From Bacteroidales bacterium (lineage in GTDB: Bacteria > Bacteroidota > Bacteroidia > Bacteroidales > Paludibacteraceae), in contig DUQS01000048.1 in the NCBI GenBank assembly GCA_012837685.1, positions 1-35,208 of the forward strand: a stretch of 35,208 nucleotides of DNA, given 5' to 3'. The translations under genes and the position numbers were made by a program. How positions within the stretch are numbered: position 1 is the stretch's first letter; each line of letters starts with the position of its first letter. The notes under the pieces are model-generated. The model saw only the letters and a list, made by a program, of their open reading frames with translations, was not told where the DNA came from and did not search any database. Shown piece after piece: positions 35,134-35,208 of this stretch.

Positions 35134-35190
35134 TATCTTTGTGTCATAAATTAGATGTTTGCGGTCATGCCGGAAAGTAATACCGCACAT
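35134..35190 (+). promoter_or_regulatory. Promoter and leader hairpin of an off-window plus-strand gene
   Basis: TATCTTTG (35134-35141) is an exact -7 box. The inverted repeat that follows pairs ATGT (35155-35158) plus GCGGT (35161-35165) with ACCGC (35182-35186) plus ACAT (35187-35190). It shares the element TTGTATCTTTGT and a following TTAGAT with the region before mcrB. The gene it drives begins at or beyond the right edge. Confidence 0.55.
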
Positions 35191-35208
35191 AAGCGAGAAT
35201 GCCCTTTA

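Larger units (their letters stand above)
34822..35208. other. Intergenic region with divergent promoters and a start-less open frame
   Basis: No gene with a standard start was found here. The left part is the leader of the minus-strand operon and includes a 60-codon open frame on the minus strand (34848-35030) that ends 26 bases before the pqqD-like start. It has no ATG, GTG or TTG near its beginning. An AAAGGAG sequence (34959-34965, minus strand) lies within it. The right part carries a promoter and hairpin pointing out of the window. The whole stretch is AT-rich. Confidence 0.6.

Noticed and set aside
35167-35208. Plus-strand ATG with an open frame of 14 codons to the window edge
   Set aside because: The ATG lies inside the loop of the leader hairpin and the frame is too short to judge; the real gene start may be beyond the window.

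Overview
This 35.2 kb window comes from the chromosome of a Bacteroidota bacterium, most likely of the order Bacteroidales. Four things point there: -7 promoter boxes of the TAnnTTTG type, weak Shine-Dalgarno use, a type IX secretion system (T9SS) gene block with T9SS-type C-terminal sorting domains on two cargo proteins, and an rseC-rnfBCDGEA order. I saw no tRNA, rRNA, CRISPR array or insertion sequence.

Layout. (1) 1-292: tail of a T9SS cargo protein and its terminator. (2) 308-1642: stand-alone dihydrolipoamide dehydrogenase on the minus strand, transcribed away from (3) 1880-7518: rseC and the complete six-subunit Rnf complex, an ion-pumping ferredoxin:NAD+ oxidoreductase. (4) 7562-8818: acyloxyacyl hydrolase-like outer-membrane barrel. 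(5) 9087-12404: very large secreted purple-acid-phosphatase-like enzyme with a T9SS sorting domain. (6) 12505-16231: minus-strand pair of a PgpH-like HD phosphodiesterase and a GldG-like protein without gldF. (7) 16355-24681: co-directional run hpt, adk, obgE, porW, porX, porQ, cmk, mixing nucleotide metabolism and a GTPase with three T9SS genes. (8) 24697-27839: AT-rich McrBC restriction pair behind its own promoter and a leader hairpin. (9) 27998-34821: compact six-gene minus-strand operon, in transcription order PqqD-like protein, ATP-grasp ligase, fold-III PLP decarboxylase, urea-transporter/M23-peptidase fusion, TPR plus beta-barrel protein, TPR protein. (10) 34822-35208: intergenic region with divergent promoters and a second leader hairpin resembling the one before mcrB.

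How the parts connect. PorW, PorX and PorQ serve the T9SS, which should export the phosphatase at 9087 and the truncated protein at the left edge. Rnf supplies ion-motive force or reduced ferredoxin. The most unusual block is 27998-34821. Its content suggests cytoplasmic synthesis of an amino-acid- or peptide-derived product (PqqD-like chaperone or carrier, ligase, decarboxylase), passage through an inner-membrane channel fused to a periplasmic peptidase, and an outer-membrane barrel at the end. I do not recognise it as a described system. Its function here is inference from domains and gene order.
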